In this document: one piece after another, positions 11,131 to 20,438 of the stretch
Numbering within the stretch: position 1 is the stretch's first letter
Layout: the number at the start of each line of letters is the position of its first letter
DNA from: Cristatella mucedo
Lineage: Eukaryota > Bryozoa > Phylactolaemata > Cristatellidae
DNA length: 27,500 nucleotides
Direction of reading: 5' to 3'
Assembly: GCA_009760855.2 (NCBI GenBank)
Contig: WPIO01000022.1
Coordinates: 5,252,501 to 5,280,000 of the forward strand
Position numbers and translations under genes: made by a program
The notes under the pieces: model-generated
What the model was told of the DNA's origin: nothing
Databases searched by the model: none
Seen by the model: only the letters and a program-made list of their open reading frames with translations

Positions 11131-11925
11131 TATAATAATAATAATAATAATTCACTTGATAAAGCGCCCTCAGAGAACTAAATCTCTCTCTAGGCACTTT
11201 ACATTTGCTGTAAAGTGAAATGCAATTGAATGGTAAGTAAAATCATGCTTGAAAAACAAAAGAAATGAATAATATGGTTAGGGGTGACATGCACAGGGTC
11301 AGCATGCAAATGTGGTTAGTGCAGCATGCACAGTGTCAGCACGCATAAGCACATCAAGGACGAATCACAGGGACCCACTAAATGCTGTCCTAAATAGGTG
11401 TGTTTTTAGGTTCCTTTTAAATGTGGTCAGGTCAGGGGATGGTCTAACGCAGGTCGGGAGGTGTTCCAGGCTTTGGGAGCATATGAACTAAATGCACTGT
11501 CTCCAAAGGATTTAAGGTTTGTTGGATTCCGAAAAGCGGGTGGTACGATGCTTGGCCTGATGGGGTAGTATATCTGACAAATAGGCTGGAGCCATAGAAT
11601 GAAGGGACCTAAAAGTGAGCGACAAAACCTTGAAGTCAATCCGTTGCTTGACTGGTAGCCAGTGCAGGTCGGCGAGAAGTGGAGTAATGTGGCAACTGCG
11701 ACGCTCACGGCAGACAAGTCTAGCTGCCGAGTTTTGCACCAGCTGCAATCGCCTGATCGCACATGCTGGTAGGCCAGTTAGCAGTGAGTTGCAGAAGTCG
11801 AGACGGGATGTCACGAATGCATGGACCAACTTAGATGTGGTATCTTTATCTAAACAAGGCCGAATTTTAGCAATATTATGTAATATAATTGCTGCTGCAT
11901 GTAACAGGCGATGCATGCAGGCCTT
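11131..11925 (-). mobile_element. LINE family A copy 3, 5'-truncated
   Basis: A minus-strand family A element. Its (ATT)n tail is the (AAT)n run at 11133-11151, followed in element orientation by the conserved 3' segment (about 11152-11205, GCGCTTTATCAAGTG subtype), two GCATGC modules (11289-11308 and 11324-11343) and the C-terminal half of the reverse transcriptase. The 5' end near 11925 is approximate. Confidence 0.9.
11427..11900 (-). pseudogene. Reverse transcriptase C-terminal part of LINE A-3
   Basis: The frame from about 11900 down reads HNIAKIRPCL, then SRLDFCNSLLTGLP (a hallmark after the palm domain), QLVQNSAARLV, LADLHWLPVKQRIDFKVLSL and APAYLSDILPHQ. Against the copy at the window's right end it lacks about 20 bases near 11519, which shifts the frame into FGDSAFSSYAPKAWN (11427-11515), and it loses one more base near 11460. 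The catalytic YADD region is absent through 5' truncation. It cannot encode an active enzyme. Confidence 0.88.
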
Positions 11926-13168
11926 TGCACCCCAGGCAGTACTTCCACTTCTGTTCTGAAGGAGGACGAGAGAAAATATGGCAAATTGAATTTGAATCAT
12001 TCAAAATTTCTGTATACTATAGGCTTGCAGCAGCTTTCGTTGTCGAAATAGAAGATGTAGCGCTATTGTCGAAGTTTAATTCCCAAGCAGCCTGGTATTT
12101 CTTGTACTTACATATTCTTCCTTCGTCTCCTGCTTTATTTTGCATAGCTGCAATGCTATTAACGGCTTGGCCCCACTTAACTAAATTTTTCTTCTCCTTT
12201 ATTGCTCTCTCTCTCATTCTGTGCAAATACATACCTACTTACAAGTATATCAAATAAATCTGTATTTGCTAGTATAGGCGTACTGTTTAAATAAATAAAT
12301 ATATATATATATATATATGTTTGTGTTATATCTATATCTCTATGCCATTATAAATATGTAATCTTTGATAGATTTTAATGAAATGCATTCAAAAATAAAG
12401 AACAAATGTTAAACAAGGAGCATAGATCTCATTCTGAATTCTTTTGTCTTACTTATTTTACCACCTGTTTGTTTATTACCATTCCAAGCTCAGCCGTTGA
12501 CTTGTTTTTAGCAGGGCTTAAAGATTTGCCTTTCCCCCTTAATTAGCATCTTTAGAGGGAATAGCAATAGCCGCATGCTTTCAGAAAATAATGAGAAAAT
12601 GCAATCTCTCAGTTCCTTTCTTTTAGACTCATTTCGTAATTTAAACTGATGTAATAAGTGATTTCATGACTAGCCTCAGGAAGGCAGCTGCTAGCCTTGG
12701 AAACCTTTCTTCGTCTACACTGATATCCAGACATGGTTTTAGATCGTGCTAATTTCATTATATAGACATCTGTGAATGATAGAAAACACCCCTAATAGAT
12801 GAGATTTTATGAGAAATGAGCTGTCAAACACCTTAGATAATATGGCAGTGGGTAATTTCCATGTACGAAGGCAGTCCCAAGTGAAACGGCAGCTAAATTA
12901 AGAAATTGTATGAGGATAAAGGATAACTGATTTAAGTAAGGGCAAAAGTAGGGGGCGTGTTATATAGTGCAATTATTTCGGCTGTCTTAAACGGACGTAC
13001 CAAGACTATTGGCTAAAGTTGGCGTATTTGAGGTCACAACCTAGTACTTTGAATCAAGCACTACTGAAATACCTGTACTACCTGTAGCAATTTTTTACGA
13101 GCATGTATTTGTGGCACTGTAATGAGAGAATGCGCTTCCCTAAAACTTAATGTGCCACCCTCATACCA
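11926..13168. other. AT-rich unassigned DNA
   Basis: About 1.2 kb of AT-rich sequence without recognised genes or transposons. It includes a TAAATAAATA/(TA)n stretch at 12283-12319. Open frames are short. Confidence 0.4.
12283..12319. repeat. AAAT/(TA)n low-complexity tract
   Basis: AAATAAATAAAT grading into about ten TA units. Such tracts are common in AT-rich intergenic DNA; no element boundary was seen here. Confidence 0.9.
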
Positions 13169-13236
13169 ACAATAATAATAATAATGCACTTGATAAAGCG
13201 CCCTCAGAGAACTCAACCTTTTTCTAGGCGCTTTAT
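13169..13236 (-). mobile_element. LINE family A copy 4, tail fragment
   Basis: About 68 bp of minus-strand family A 3' end: (AAT)n at 13170-13185, then CACTTGATAAAGCGCCCTC and the remainder of the conserved segment, breaking off at CTAGGCGCTTTAT. The next bases belong to a plus-strand family B reverse transcriptase, so the junction near 13237 joins two elements in opposite orientation. Confidence 0.88.
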
Positions 13237-13774
13237 AAGATATCACTTCTATGCTGACGATACTCAGTTGTATTTGTCATTTAAACCATCGGAATCTGCC
13301 GCAGCAACTGAGAAACTGAATGCTTGCCTTACCGATATTCGATCCTGGATGTCGGAAAACTTCCTGAAATTAAATGACGATAAAACCGAACTGCTGCTCA
13401 TAGGACACCCTAAGCGTGTGGCTGGATTAAAAGGCTTTGCTGTTCTAATGGGTGATGCTATTGTGCGACCTTCACCACGTGCTCGTAATCTAGGTGTCGT
13501 GTTCGACAGCTGCCTCAATTTCAAAGGCTTCATTCAGAAGACTGCCTCTACAGCTAGCCATCACATCCGATCCCTATCCAAGATTAGAAGCTGTCTCCCA
13601 CAGTGGCTTGTAAAAAATTTAACTAGCTCTTTAGTTCTGTCTCGGCTTGATTATTGTAATTCCCTTTTGGCTGGGCTACCAAAGAAAGCTATTATGCCAC
13701 TACAGCGGACAATGAATATGGCTGCAAGGCTGGTCTTCAAGTCCAGCGATTTGAGCACGTGTCACCTCTGCTGA
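13237..13774 (+). pseudogene. Reverse transcriptase palm/thumb part of LINE B-1
   Basis: The frame contains FYADDTQLYLSF (YADD at 13250-13261, the metal-binding catalytic motif), SWMSENFLKLNDDKTELLLI and RNLGVVFDS, then SRLDYCNSLLAGLP near 13650. Everything upstream of YADD is missing. Relative to copy B-2 one base is lost near 13746-13749, so this frame ends prematurely at 13774 and the coding sequence continues in the next frame. The open frame can be extended left to an ATG at 13184, but those codons come from the antisense tail of a family A LINE and are not part of the original protein. Confidence 0.9.
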
Positions 13775-14238
13775 AAGAGCTAGGATGGTTGTCGGTTGAG
13801 CAAAGGATGCAGAGCAAAGTTCTTACGCTGACCCACAAGGCCCGCCACGGCTTGGCTCCTTCGTACCTAGCTGAACTGCTGCATCAGTTTCAGCCTGTTT
13901 TCGCCCTCAGGTCCAGTGTGGACAATAAGTTAGCTGTCTCATTCCTCCGCTTAAAGACAGTTGGCGACAGAAGCTTTAGCTCTACAGGTCCTAGACTGTG
14001 GAACTCGCTTCCACAATTCTTACGCAACAACATCTACTCTCCAACTGCCGACTATGGCACATCTTTTTCAGCGGTCCTGAACTGCTACTTCTATGCTACT
14101 CACTACCTCAACTGCTCTCCTAACTTTGCTATGCTTCCCACTTTCTCTCTGTTGCGTGAGACGAAGTCTGTTGGCTACCGAATGCGTACCGAAAGCCGCT
14201 TAGGCTGTGAGTGGGCTATACAAAACTCTCTCGTGTAA
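13750..14238 (+). pseudogene. C-terminal part of LINE B-1 polyprotein
   Basis: Continues the B-1 coding region after the frameshift: SPLLKELGWLSVEQRM, LTHKARHGLAPSYLAELLHQ, LKTVGDRSFSSTGPRLWNSL and a terminal GCEWAIQNSLV followed by TAA. The block GDRSFSSTGPRLWNSLP is a standard marker of the C-terminus of L2/CR1-group proteins. The same terminus (CEWAIQNSPV) occurs in copy B-2 and, diverged, in B-3, so this is the authentic end of the family B protein. Confidence 0.9.
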
Positions 14239-14272
14239 CACCCACATGGTCTTTATGACTTTGTGGAGTTAC
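14235..14272 (+). promoter_or_regulatory. 3' UTR stem-loop of LINE B-1
   Basis: GTAAC (14235-14239) pairs with GTTAC (14268-14272), CCACA (14242-14246) with TGTGG (14262-14266), and GTC (14249-14251) with GAC (14257-14259) around a TTTAT loop. The stop codon lies inside the outer stem. In copy B-2 the same stems recur at 20271-20308. By analogy with UnaL2-type LINEs, a terminal stem-loop next to a repeated tail is a likely recognition site for the element's reverse transcriptase; that role is inference. Confidence 0.65.
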
Positions 14273-14303
14273 TGACGGAGATACATTACATTACATTTAC
14301 ATT

Positions 14304-14849
14304 TGCAAGTGACTGTACCAGAGATGTGATCAACTCATTTAAAGCTATGTGAGCAAGATCAGCATCTTCATTAGTTTATTATTTCTACGAAATTTCTTCA
14401 TGAATTGCACAATACGATGGACTGAATCAGAATCTGTTTCGAGCTAAAAGTTCGGCAGCTGATGCGAACACCCTAGAAATAAGACTGCGTATATCCCGCG
14501 TATTTGCCTTGCCACAAAGGGGCTTCGGTACTTTACCTATTTTAGACATGCATGAATGAGTCGACGGGAACTGGCTTGCATGGTTCGCATGAAAGTTCAA
14601 ATCTACCTGGGGATGGGGCGTGTTCTCCGGCGGTATAAGCGGTACTAAGCACTTTTTATTCTCTGGATAGCCACAGCAAGCTCTGTATAATAGCAAGCTG
14701 AACGGTAATTATCTGCAGCTGCACGGCCATCCTCCTGATTTTCCTTGCCGATATCTGAACATTGTCTGCATCCACCAGCTTCAAATCGTGCTCTGAGACA
14801 AGGACCCTGAGTTCAAGATCTGTCCATTATGGATTCGCAAACGGCCAGT
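14304..14849. other. Unassigned DNA between LINE copies
   Basis: No gene or repeat recognised. The longest frame (14427-14696, minus, 89 codons) has no motif. Confidence 0.4.
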
Positions 14850-15050
14850 AATAATAATAATAACAACGTTTGTCAAGTGCCCTCAGACAACTAAATCTCT
14901 TTCTATAGACTTTACATAATCTAGTAAGAACACACGCCAATTGATTAGTGATAACGTCCAATCACAATTTCAGCATGCTCAAGCACAATTCAGACGGGCC
15001 GAGTGAATACTTTGAGAAGAAGGTGGGTTTTTAGCTTCTTTTCAAGGATA
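14850..15050 (-). mobile_element. LINE family A copy 5, diverged 3' end
   Basis: A minus-strand 3' end: (AAT)n at 14850-14863, then TTTGTCAAGTGCCCTCAGAC, AACTAAATCTCTTTCTATAG and a diverged 3' UTR with remnants of GCATGC modules. It ends in GTGGGTTTTTAGCTTCTTTT, which corresponds to the antisense of the KKLKTH C-terminus. Heavily mutated, probably an old copy. Confidence 0.75.
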
Positions 15051-15164
15051 ACAGTGGTGAAAATATAAATAAAATTATAAAATTTGTATTAAATTCGAAT
15101 ATTGTTATAGGGTAACTTCCAAAAGACAAGCATGCTAAAAATAGGAATGGATTTCTTGACAATT

Positions 15165-15622
15165 TTTACATAAAAGGAAAAATGATGATGCAAACCATGT
15201 CTAACCTGGACGTAAACCGGAAACAAAATATTAAAAATAACAACGTACCGATCTCAGTATAATATGCGACTTGTGTCCCAACTTGCTGAATCTTGTTACA
15301 TGAACGTACATGCTTGCAGCTTGTTGAGGTGCAAGTTTGTGACTTTGAAACAGCTTCACTTGCAGTGAAGCTTTGTGCCTTGTAAAATCCATAACTCGGC
15401 CAATGCTTCACCGATATACGGGAAATTTGAAACTGAGTTCAGCTCTGGTTACACACAACTGTAGCATTCTATTGATAATTTTGGTTGATATGTATTGAGA
15501 TACATGTTCATGATTGCAGAAAATATACTTCTAGGACGTTTGATGACATTTGACTAGATTGAGGTGACAAATAAAAAAGATGCTTCACACATTCCTGTCA
15601 TATTGAGCACTCGATGCTCAGT
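15165..15622 (+). repeat. Dispersed repeat family C, copy 1
   Basis: About 450 bp that aligns by eye, in the same orientation, with 25648-26222. Shared landmarks are AAACCATGTCTAACC and GTAAACCGGAA (15191-15231), ATGCGACTTGTGTCCCAAC (15264-15282), CCTTGTAAAATCCATAACTC, and a loop GATTGCAGAAAATATACTTC followed by AGGACGTTTGATGACAT. The part around 15440-15620 can fold on itself as in copy 2, but the far half of the right arm is missing or diverged. No coding capacity was seen. Strand is arbitrary. Confidence 0.75.
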
Positions 15623-17292
15623 GATAAAACACAGCAAATAAACACAAAAATATTCTCTTATTCTGTCAAAGAAATTAGAAAGTAAAGTGCGACTTTCCGA
15701 TTTTTTGGATGGCGTGATTGCAAGGCGTTAAACGAGTGATGGCCTTTTTCAGTACTGTAAGGCGAAAATTCTGAGGCCAGAAAGATTTCTTAGCTAAACT
15801 TTAGCCTCCATTAATCAACGCTGAACTGTGAGGGCAATTTTTACGATCTAATCCCAGCACCTTGCGTAAATAAAGGTGCTTAATTTTTTCCCCGACCCAT
15901 CTTGTAAACCGCAGGATTTATGAAATGCTATCTGTGCTCGTATGCCTGACTGGTAAAAGCACTTTTCTTGCAATGGCACTAGCAGCCAAGCTGCTTCACG
16001 ACTTCACTTCTCATGTTGCTTGCAAAATCAAGGCCCAGCAGTGAGGAGGAACACGGAAACAATACATTTAGTCTTAGTCAAATAAGCAAAGCAGAATTTA
16101 TCACCCAGAGCTTCTTGATTCACACCAGCTCTACTCTCGGCTACGGGCAAGGAAATCTTCATTTCTTCCGGTACAGAGTCCTATGGGCAAACTGCAAGGA
16201 TCACTGCATTGGAAGACGAAGGAAGTGCATAAGCTGATAACACCATTAATTATTCACCGGGGACTTTTGAAACCGCGATCAAAGCATTCCATGCAGTTCG
16301 CTGGACAGTTTACTGTACAAAAGCAGAATGTGCAGGTATGTAGAACAGTAATCCTTACCGCGACCAGACAGTGCCAAACACGAGACCGGAGCAAATTGGC
16401 CCAGCAGCGATGCGTTCCTCAGGAGGCGTTGAGACAGCTGCTCTGCTTCAAAACCTGTGCGATCAATTAAGCCTGTCGTTTGAAATCACTTCAATAGTTG
16501 TCACAAAACTGCCAGCCAAAGGTGTGCTATATTTTTCAAGTACATCCCTAATGGGGATTTACTTAGGTTTCAGATCAGCAGTAGCATTCTCGGAATAGCT
16601 TAACAGAGTAAACCAAGAGTAAGTAGCCCATTGCCCCAGATCCATGCATCAGATCAGTTATAGGCTGCCAAAACTGCTTCTGTAGCTTCGCAGCACCAAA
16701 GCCACCTTTGGCTGGACAGTGGACTACTGGCTGACACGTGTGTACGTTAGGTTCGGTCAGATTTTCTTAGTGCTCGATGTTGTTAGAGTTTCATGAATTA
16801 CAAGTATTAGGAACCAAATATGTCATGTTAAACGGGTTAGACCATATGAAAAGCCACCTAAAATGACGGTTAGTCAGCGCAGGCTTCGAACAGGCGAATT
16901 GTACACTGTGGCTAGTGCTGGGCACGTATGCCTTTCTGTAGCTTTGCAATATACTGCTCTATGTTAAGGACAGGAGCTTGCTGTATAGATCATGGGCATT
17001 CTTGGTTACTGACGTACTCTGCTACCATCGGCATTCCTGCATACATTGGCACTACACCTATGCCTCCTTAGCGTTGAGCTTTGGGGTGCTAGCTTCTCTA
17101 GTATCTGTCAAGTACCTGCTGCCATGAGTAGCACCCATTTCGTGTGTCGCGTTTAAGACAAATGACTTTAATTCAGATGCCGGTTCCGCACGTTCGTAAT
17201 ACTAGCAACACACTTTCCACGGATTAGAGATCAGTTGGATGTGACGCTGAGTTACCAAGTGTACATTTTTTATAATATTAGTGGTACTAAGA
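15623..17292. other. Unassigned DNA
   Basis: About 1.7 kb without recognised genes or repeats. Plus-strand frames of 74-95 codons at 16013-16598 overlap one another and show no motif. Confidence 0.4.
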
Positions 17293-17377
17293 CTTTGCAG
17301 CAAAGGTAAAGTGCCTAGATAGAGATTGAATTCTCTAACGATGCTATAACGAACGTATAATTATTATCATTATTACT
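17293..17377 (+). mobile_element. LINE family A copy 6, tail fragment
   Basis: Begins CTTTGCAGCAAAGGTAAAGT and continues GCCTAGATAGAGATTGAATT and CTCTAACGATGCTAT, the conserved family A 3' segment, ending in TTATTATCATTATTACT. Only about 85 bp remain. Confidence 0.8.
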
Positions 17378-17487
17378 AGCAATTTACGTGGTTCTCCTGA
17401 TCCAAGTAAAAGAAAGGGACATGACACGAAGGCTAACAGATAGGAGAAGTTAAGCAGATAGATGGATGAACAGACCACTACAGACAA

Positions 17488-17524
17488 GGAGGGAAAGAGA
17501 GAGACAGAGACACAGAGAGAGAGG

Positions 17525-17576
<52 letters not shown>

Positions 17577-17660
17577 GGCAGAGAGAGAGAGAGAGAGAGA
17601 GGCATACAGAAACAGGATGTGCGACAAGAGGCACAGAGAGACAGAGGCAGAGGAGTATAC
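17488..17660. repeat. (GA)n/(GACA)n compound microsatellite
   Basis: GAGA-rich sequence surrounding about ten GACA units at 17536-17578, then pure GA to about 17602 and a degenerate GA-rich edge. Arg/Glu and Ser/Leu-rich frames through it are artefacts. Confidence 0.97.
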
Positions 17661-17953
17661 ACAAGACAGATGATGAAGACACTGTGTGGTAAACAAAGCA
17701 GACGCCTGCTTTTGTGACACAGCATTGGCCCCTTCGTTCCCGTTTCTCACAGTGCGTCTATAGGGCTCTAATAAAAAGCATATCACTAACACTTACGAAG
17801 TCAGACTTGATCTTTACTCGGTGACTTTGATTCTATACAACAATTTCGTGGTCTATGCAACCACTGGCAAACTTTTAATTTCTGGTAGCAACCCGGCTTG
17901 CAAAGTCACATGCATACTTGCAGGACTGGTCTCTCTCTCTCCACCTATGCCAA
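17661..17953. other. Unassigned DNA
   Basis: Nothing recognised between the microsatellite and the SINE, apart from a short CTCTCTCT run near 17931. Confidence 0.4.
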
Positions 17954-18105
17954 AAATAATATAATTCATTCTATATCACCCCAATAGAACTTAATCTCTA
18001 CTCAGGCGCTTCACATATGCCTCGGGGCTCGAGGCGACGACCTCAGCCAGACCTTGGTCGGGGCGAGCACCTTAACAGCTGGACCAAGCCAGCTTGGCAA
18101 TGCTT
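17954..18105 (-). mobile_element. tRNA-derived SINE copy 2 with family A tail
   Basis: On the minus strand it starts near TTGCCAAGCTGGCTTGG, carries an A-box-like TGGTCCAGCTG (plus 18076-18086), shares CGACCAAGGTCTGGCTGAGG (18042-18061) with SINE copy 1, and has a decayed B-box around CCTCGAGCC (18026-18034). It then enters GCGCCTGAGTAGAGATTAAG (17989-18008) and TTCTATTGGGG, the family A LINE 3' segment, and ends in an ATTATATTATTTTT tail. The B-box is too altered for efficient Pol III use, so this copy is probably inert. Confidence 0.8.
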
Positions 18106-18730
18106 CACTATCTCTGTAAGCAAATCGATAGACTGTATGACCAAGCAAATGCCCTCCTTGCAATCAAGAAGCTAACTTTTCTGAGGATGTAGAGCTTTTA
18201 AGTATGGAAACAATAATGCACATCTTCCTGCTTATGAGTATTTATATGGCATGAGACAGCGATTAACAGGTATTTACTGGTGGATCACAGAAATAAGTGG
18301 GTCTCCGAACTTGCACTTCCAACAACTTACCGTTCTACGACCATCAGCTAAGACGACCATCCTCCACAATCCTTACAATCATATGCCGGCAATCATCTTG
18401 GACTCAACCGTCGAACAAATGGCTTTGTAACACATCTGCAGAGACTGCTTGTAATCAAGGACAGACAATGAATGAGGATTTAAGTTCACTTGAAAATGTT
18501 AGCATGCACCTCTACTATATACAGATAAACTCAGTTTTAAATTAGGCTCATGCTTGAGTACACAGAAGACATTGGATTTCCCGGTATTCTTCCCTAAGAC
18601 ACTGACAACCATATGTGTAAACCAGCTGACCAGCTTACGATATTACATAAAGATCTAGAATGCAAGTTTATTACGCAGCAAACTTTTTAGAAATACTACG
18701 CACGCAAGAGCGGAAATATGATGCACGTAC
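18106..18730. other. Unassigned DNA, probable intron if the neighbouring exon is real
   Basis: No transposon recognised. On the minus strand a consensus donor (ACG|GTAAGTTG, boundary 18331/18330) and an acceptor after a pyrimidine-rich stretch (ending near 18442) suggest possible further exons, but no unambiguous coding frame joins them. Confidence 0.3.
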
Positions 18731-18867
18731 CTGTGAAGTACACTCTGACCTGGGTACAGGATTGTTTGCTCTTTACATGTTGACCCTGGGCAGCCTTGAC
18801 AGGCTCCACTGCCACGTTGTGCACGCCGGTTCCGAGCAGGTCTGCTATTGCCTTGGTAAGCTCTAAC
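18731..18867 (-). CDS. Candidate internal exon of an unknown host gene
   Basis: A 137-nt segment with both splice signals on the minus strand: acceptor GTGCATTTTCAG just before 18867 and donor CACAG|GTACGT after 18731. Read from its second base it is fully open for 45 codons: LELTKAIADLLGTG, VHNVAVEPVKAAQG, then QVRVYFT. The pattern of an amphipathic helix ending LLGTG, a VAVEPV strand and a closing VRVYF strand resembles the helix-strand order of SEA-like extracellular modules, but I cannot assign a family. Composition (Ala, Val, Gly, Lys, Gln balanced, no simple repeat) looks coding. Neighbouring exons were not identified. It could be a pseudogene fragment. Confidence 0.45.
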
Positions 18868-19030
18868 CTGAAAATGCACAAAAACTGCCATGACCTGTTA
18901 AATTTGTAGAGATCCCACGTGTGTGAATAAATCTGCATCATATACATGTATTATCTGCACAGGATTTTTGCGAGTGCACAGCAATCAAGGGCATATCTTT
19001 TTCGAACAGGGCATGTAATGCTTATTTTAG

Positions 19031-19668
19031 CAATAACAACAATAATAGAAAACGGATACGTATAGTACCCTAAGAGAAATAACCAATCTTTGAGGCACTT
19101 TAAATATACGTGAGAGGAAGCATGCTATTTGGATATCAATCACATTCACAGAATCAGCATGCAAAAACACAATAAGAACAACTCACCCATAACCAAAGAA
19201 TTCTCTGAGCATCTGGTGCGTTTTAGGTTCTTTTAAATGCCGTCAAGTTAGGGGATGCCATTACATCAGTTTAGAATGTGTTCCAAGCTTTGAGAGCATA
19301 TGAACTGAAGAAATTGTCTCAAAAGGGTTTGCGGTTGGTTAAACGAAAGCTAAACGACTTGAACCAGAAATGTGGGTGGCTTGATACCCCTGATATCAGA
19401 TTAGGAATTTTTTTGGATAGTTAGGCTGGAGCATGAGAACAAGGACCTAAAAGTGAGTGCTAGAACCTTGAAGTAAATATGCTGTTTGATGGAAAACTCT
19501 TGCAACTCGGTGAGAATAGGTGGAGTGTGGCAGTTGGGAGCTCACGGCAGACAAATCTAACTGTTGAATTTTCCACCAACTGTAAGTGTCCGATTGAACA
19601 GACAGGAAGACTTGTGAGTCATCCATTCTAGATGCCAGGACAGGATTTCCTAAATGCATAGACCAGTG
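19031..19668 (-). mobile_element. LINE family A copy 7, diverged
   Basis: A minus-strand element beginning (as tail) CAATAACAACAATAATAG, then TAGTACCCTAAGAGAAATA, a GCATGC module, GTGCGTTTTAGGTTCTTTT (antisense of the KKNLKTH region, near 19219), ATTCCAAGCTTTGAGAGC-like sequence near 19280-19300 (antisense of APKAWNS) and further reverse-transcriptase remnants up to AAATGCATAGACCAG near 19668. Many changes; no usable open frame. Its 3' end GGGTACTATACG matches the SINE tails better than the other A copies do. Confidence 0.78.
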
Positions 19669-19669
19669 C

Positions 19670-19740
19670 ATGGATGTATGCATGCACACATGTATGTATG
19701 TGTGTATGTATGGACATATGGACATATGTATGCATGCATG
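19670..19740. repeat. ATGT/ATGC microsatellite, left of LINE B-2
   Basis: Imperfect ATGT, ATGC and GGACATAT units immediately before the truncated 5' end of LINE B-2. A second tract of the same motif follows that element's tail. Confidence 0.93.
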
Positions 19741-19741
19741 C

Positions 19742-20274
19742 TGACTATGAATATGGCTGCAAGGCTAATCTCCAAGTCCAAGAGGTTTGAGCACTTGTCT
19801 CCTTTGCTAAAAGAGCTAGAATGGATGCCAGTTGAGCAACGGATAAAGAGTAAAGTTTTTAAGCTGACCCACAATGCCCGCCACGGCTTGGCTCCTTCGT
19901 ACTTAGCTGAACTACTGCACCAGTTTCAGCCTCTTCGCACCCTCAGGTTCTGTGTGGACAATAAGTTAGCTGATCCATTCCTCAGCTTAAAGGCCGTTGG
20001 CGACAAAAGCTTTAGCTCTGCAGGTCCTAGACTGTGGAACTCGCTTCCACAATTCTTACGAAACGACAACCACTCTCCTGCTTCCGACTATGGCTCATCC
20101 TTTTCAGCGGTCCTGAGCTGCTACTTCCATGCTACTCACTACCTCAACTGCTCTCCTGACTCAGCTATGCTTCCCACTTTCTCTTTGTTGCGTGAGACGA
20201 AGTCTGTTGGCTACCGAATGCGTACCGAAAGCCGCTTAGGCTGTGAGTGGGCTATACAAAACTCTCCTGTGTAA
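19742..20274 (+). pseudogene. C-terminal coding remnant of LINE B-2
   Basis: About 177 codons open to a TAA at 20272-20274. Visible blocks are MNMAARLISKSKRFEHLSPL, LTHNARHGLAPSYLAELLHQ, LKAVGDKSFSSAGPRLWNSL and the terminal CEWAIQNSPV. It lacks the catalytic domain through 5' truncation, so it is a fossil despite its open frame. The open frame extends left to an ATG at 19654 only because the ATGT repeat has no stop in that frame. Confidence 0.88.
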
Positions 20275-20308
20275 CACCCACATGGTCTTTATGACTTTGT
20301 GGAGTTAC
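20271..20308 (+). promoter_or_regulatory. 3' UTR stem-loop of LINE B-2
   Basis: Same stem-loop as in copy B-1: GTAAC (20271-20275) with GTTAC (20304-20308), plus the inner CCACA/TGTGG and GTC/GAC pairs. It overlaps the stop codon and lies about 10 bases before the ACATT-type tail. Confidence 0.65.
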
Positions 20309-20341
20309 AGAAGAAGATACATTACATTACATACATTACAT

Positions 20342-20438
20342 GTATGCACATATGTACGTATGCACGCATGCATGTATGTATGCATGCATGCATGCATGTA
20401 TAGTGCATGCACATGCATGTATGTATGTATATATGTAT
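20342..20438. repeat. ATGT/ATGC microsatellite between two B tails
   Basis: GTATGCACATATGTACGTAT followed by GCATGCATGCATG and ATGTATGTATAT units. It separates the tail of B-2 (plus) from the tail of B-3 (minus), whose terminal bases merge into it. Confidence 0.93.

Larger units (their letters stand above)
13237..14303 (+). mobile_element. LINE family B copy 1 (L2/CR1 group), 5'-truncated
   Basis: A 1.07-kb plus-strand element starting just before the catalytic YADD motif and running to the 3' end: reverse-transcriptase C-terminal half, stop at 14236-14238, a stem-loop overlapping the stop, and a TACATTACATTACATTT tail (about 14281-14303). It has the most complete B coding region in the window. 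About 600 bp of it is closely similar to the copy at 19742-20341. Confidence 0.92.
19742..20341 (+). mobile_element. LINE family B copy 2, 5'-truncated
   Basis: About 600 bp from ATGAATATGGCTGCAAGG to a tail of ATACATTACATTACATACAT (about 20318-20341). Closely similar to 13711-14303 of copy B-1, but without that copy's single-base deletion, so its coding frame is intact. Both flanks are ATGT microsatellite, suggesting insertion into such a tract. Confidence 0.92.

Noticed and set aside
13169-14330. Family B-1 inserted inside a family A copy (A appearing to resume at TTTACATTTGC near 14294)
   Set aside because: Only about 11 bases match on the right side and they overlap the ACATT-type tail of B-1; no continuation of A follows.
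17344-17792. Arg/Glu/Thr-Asp and Ser/Leu-rich frames
   Set aside because: Translations of the (GA)/(GACA) microsatellite.
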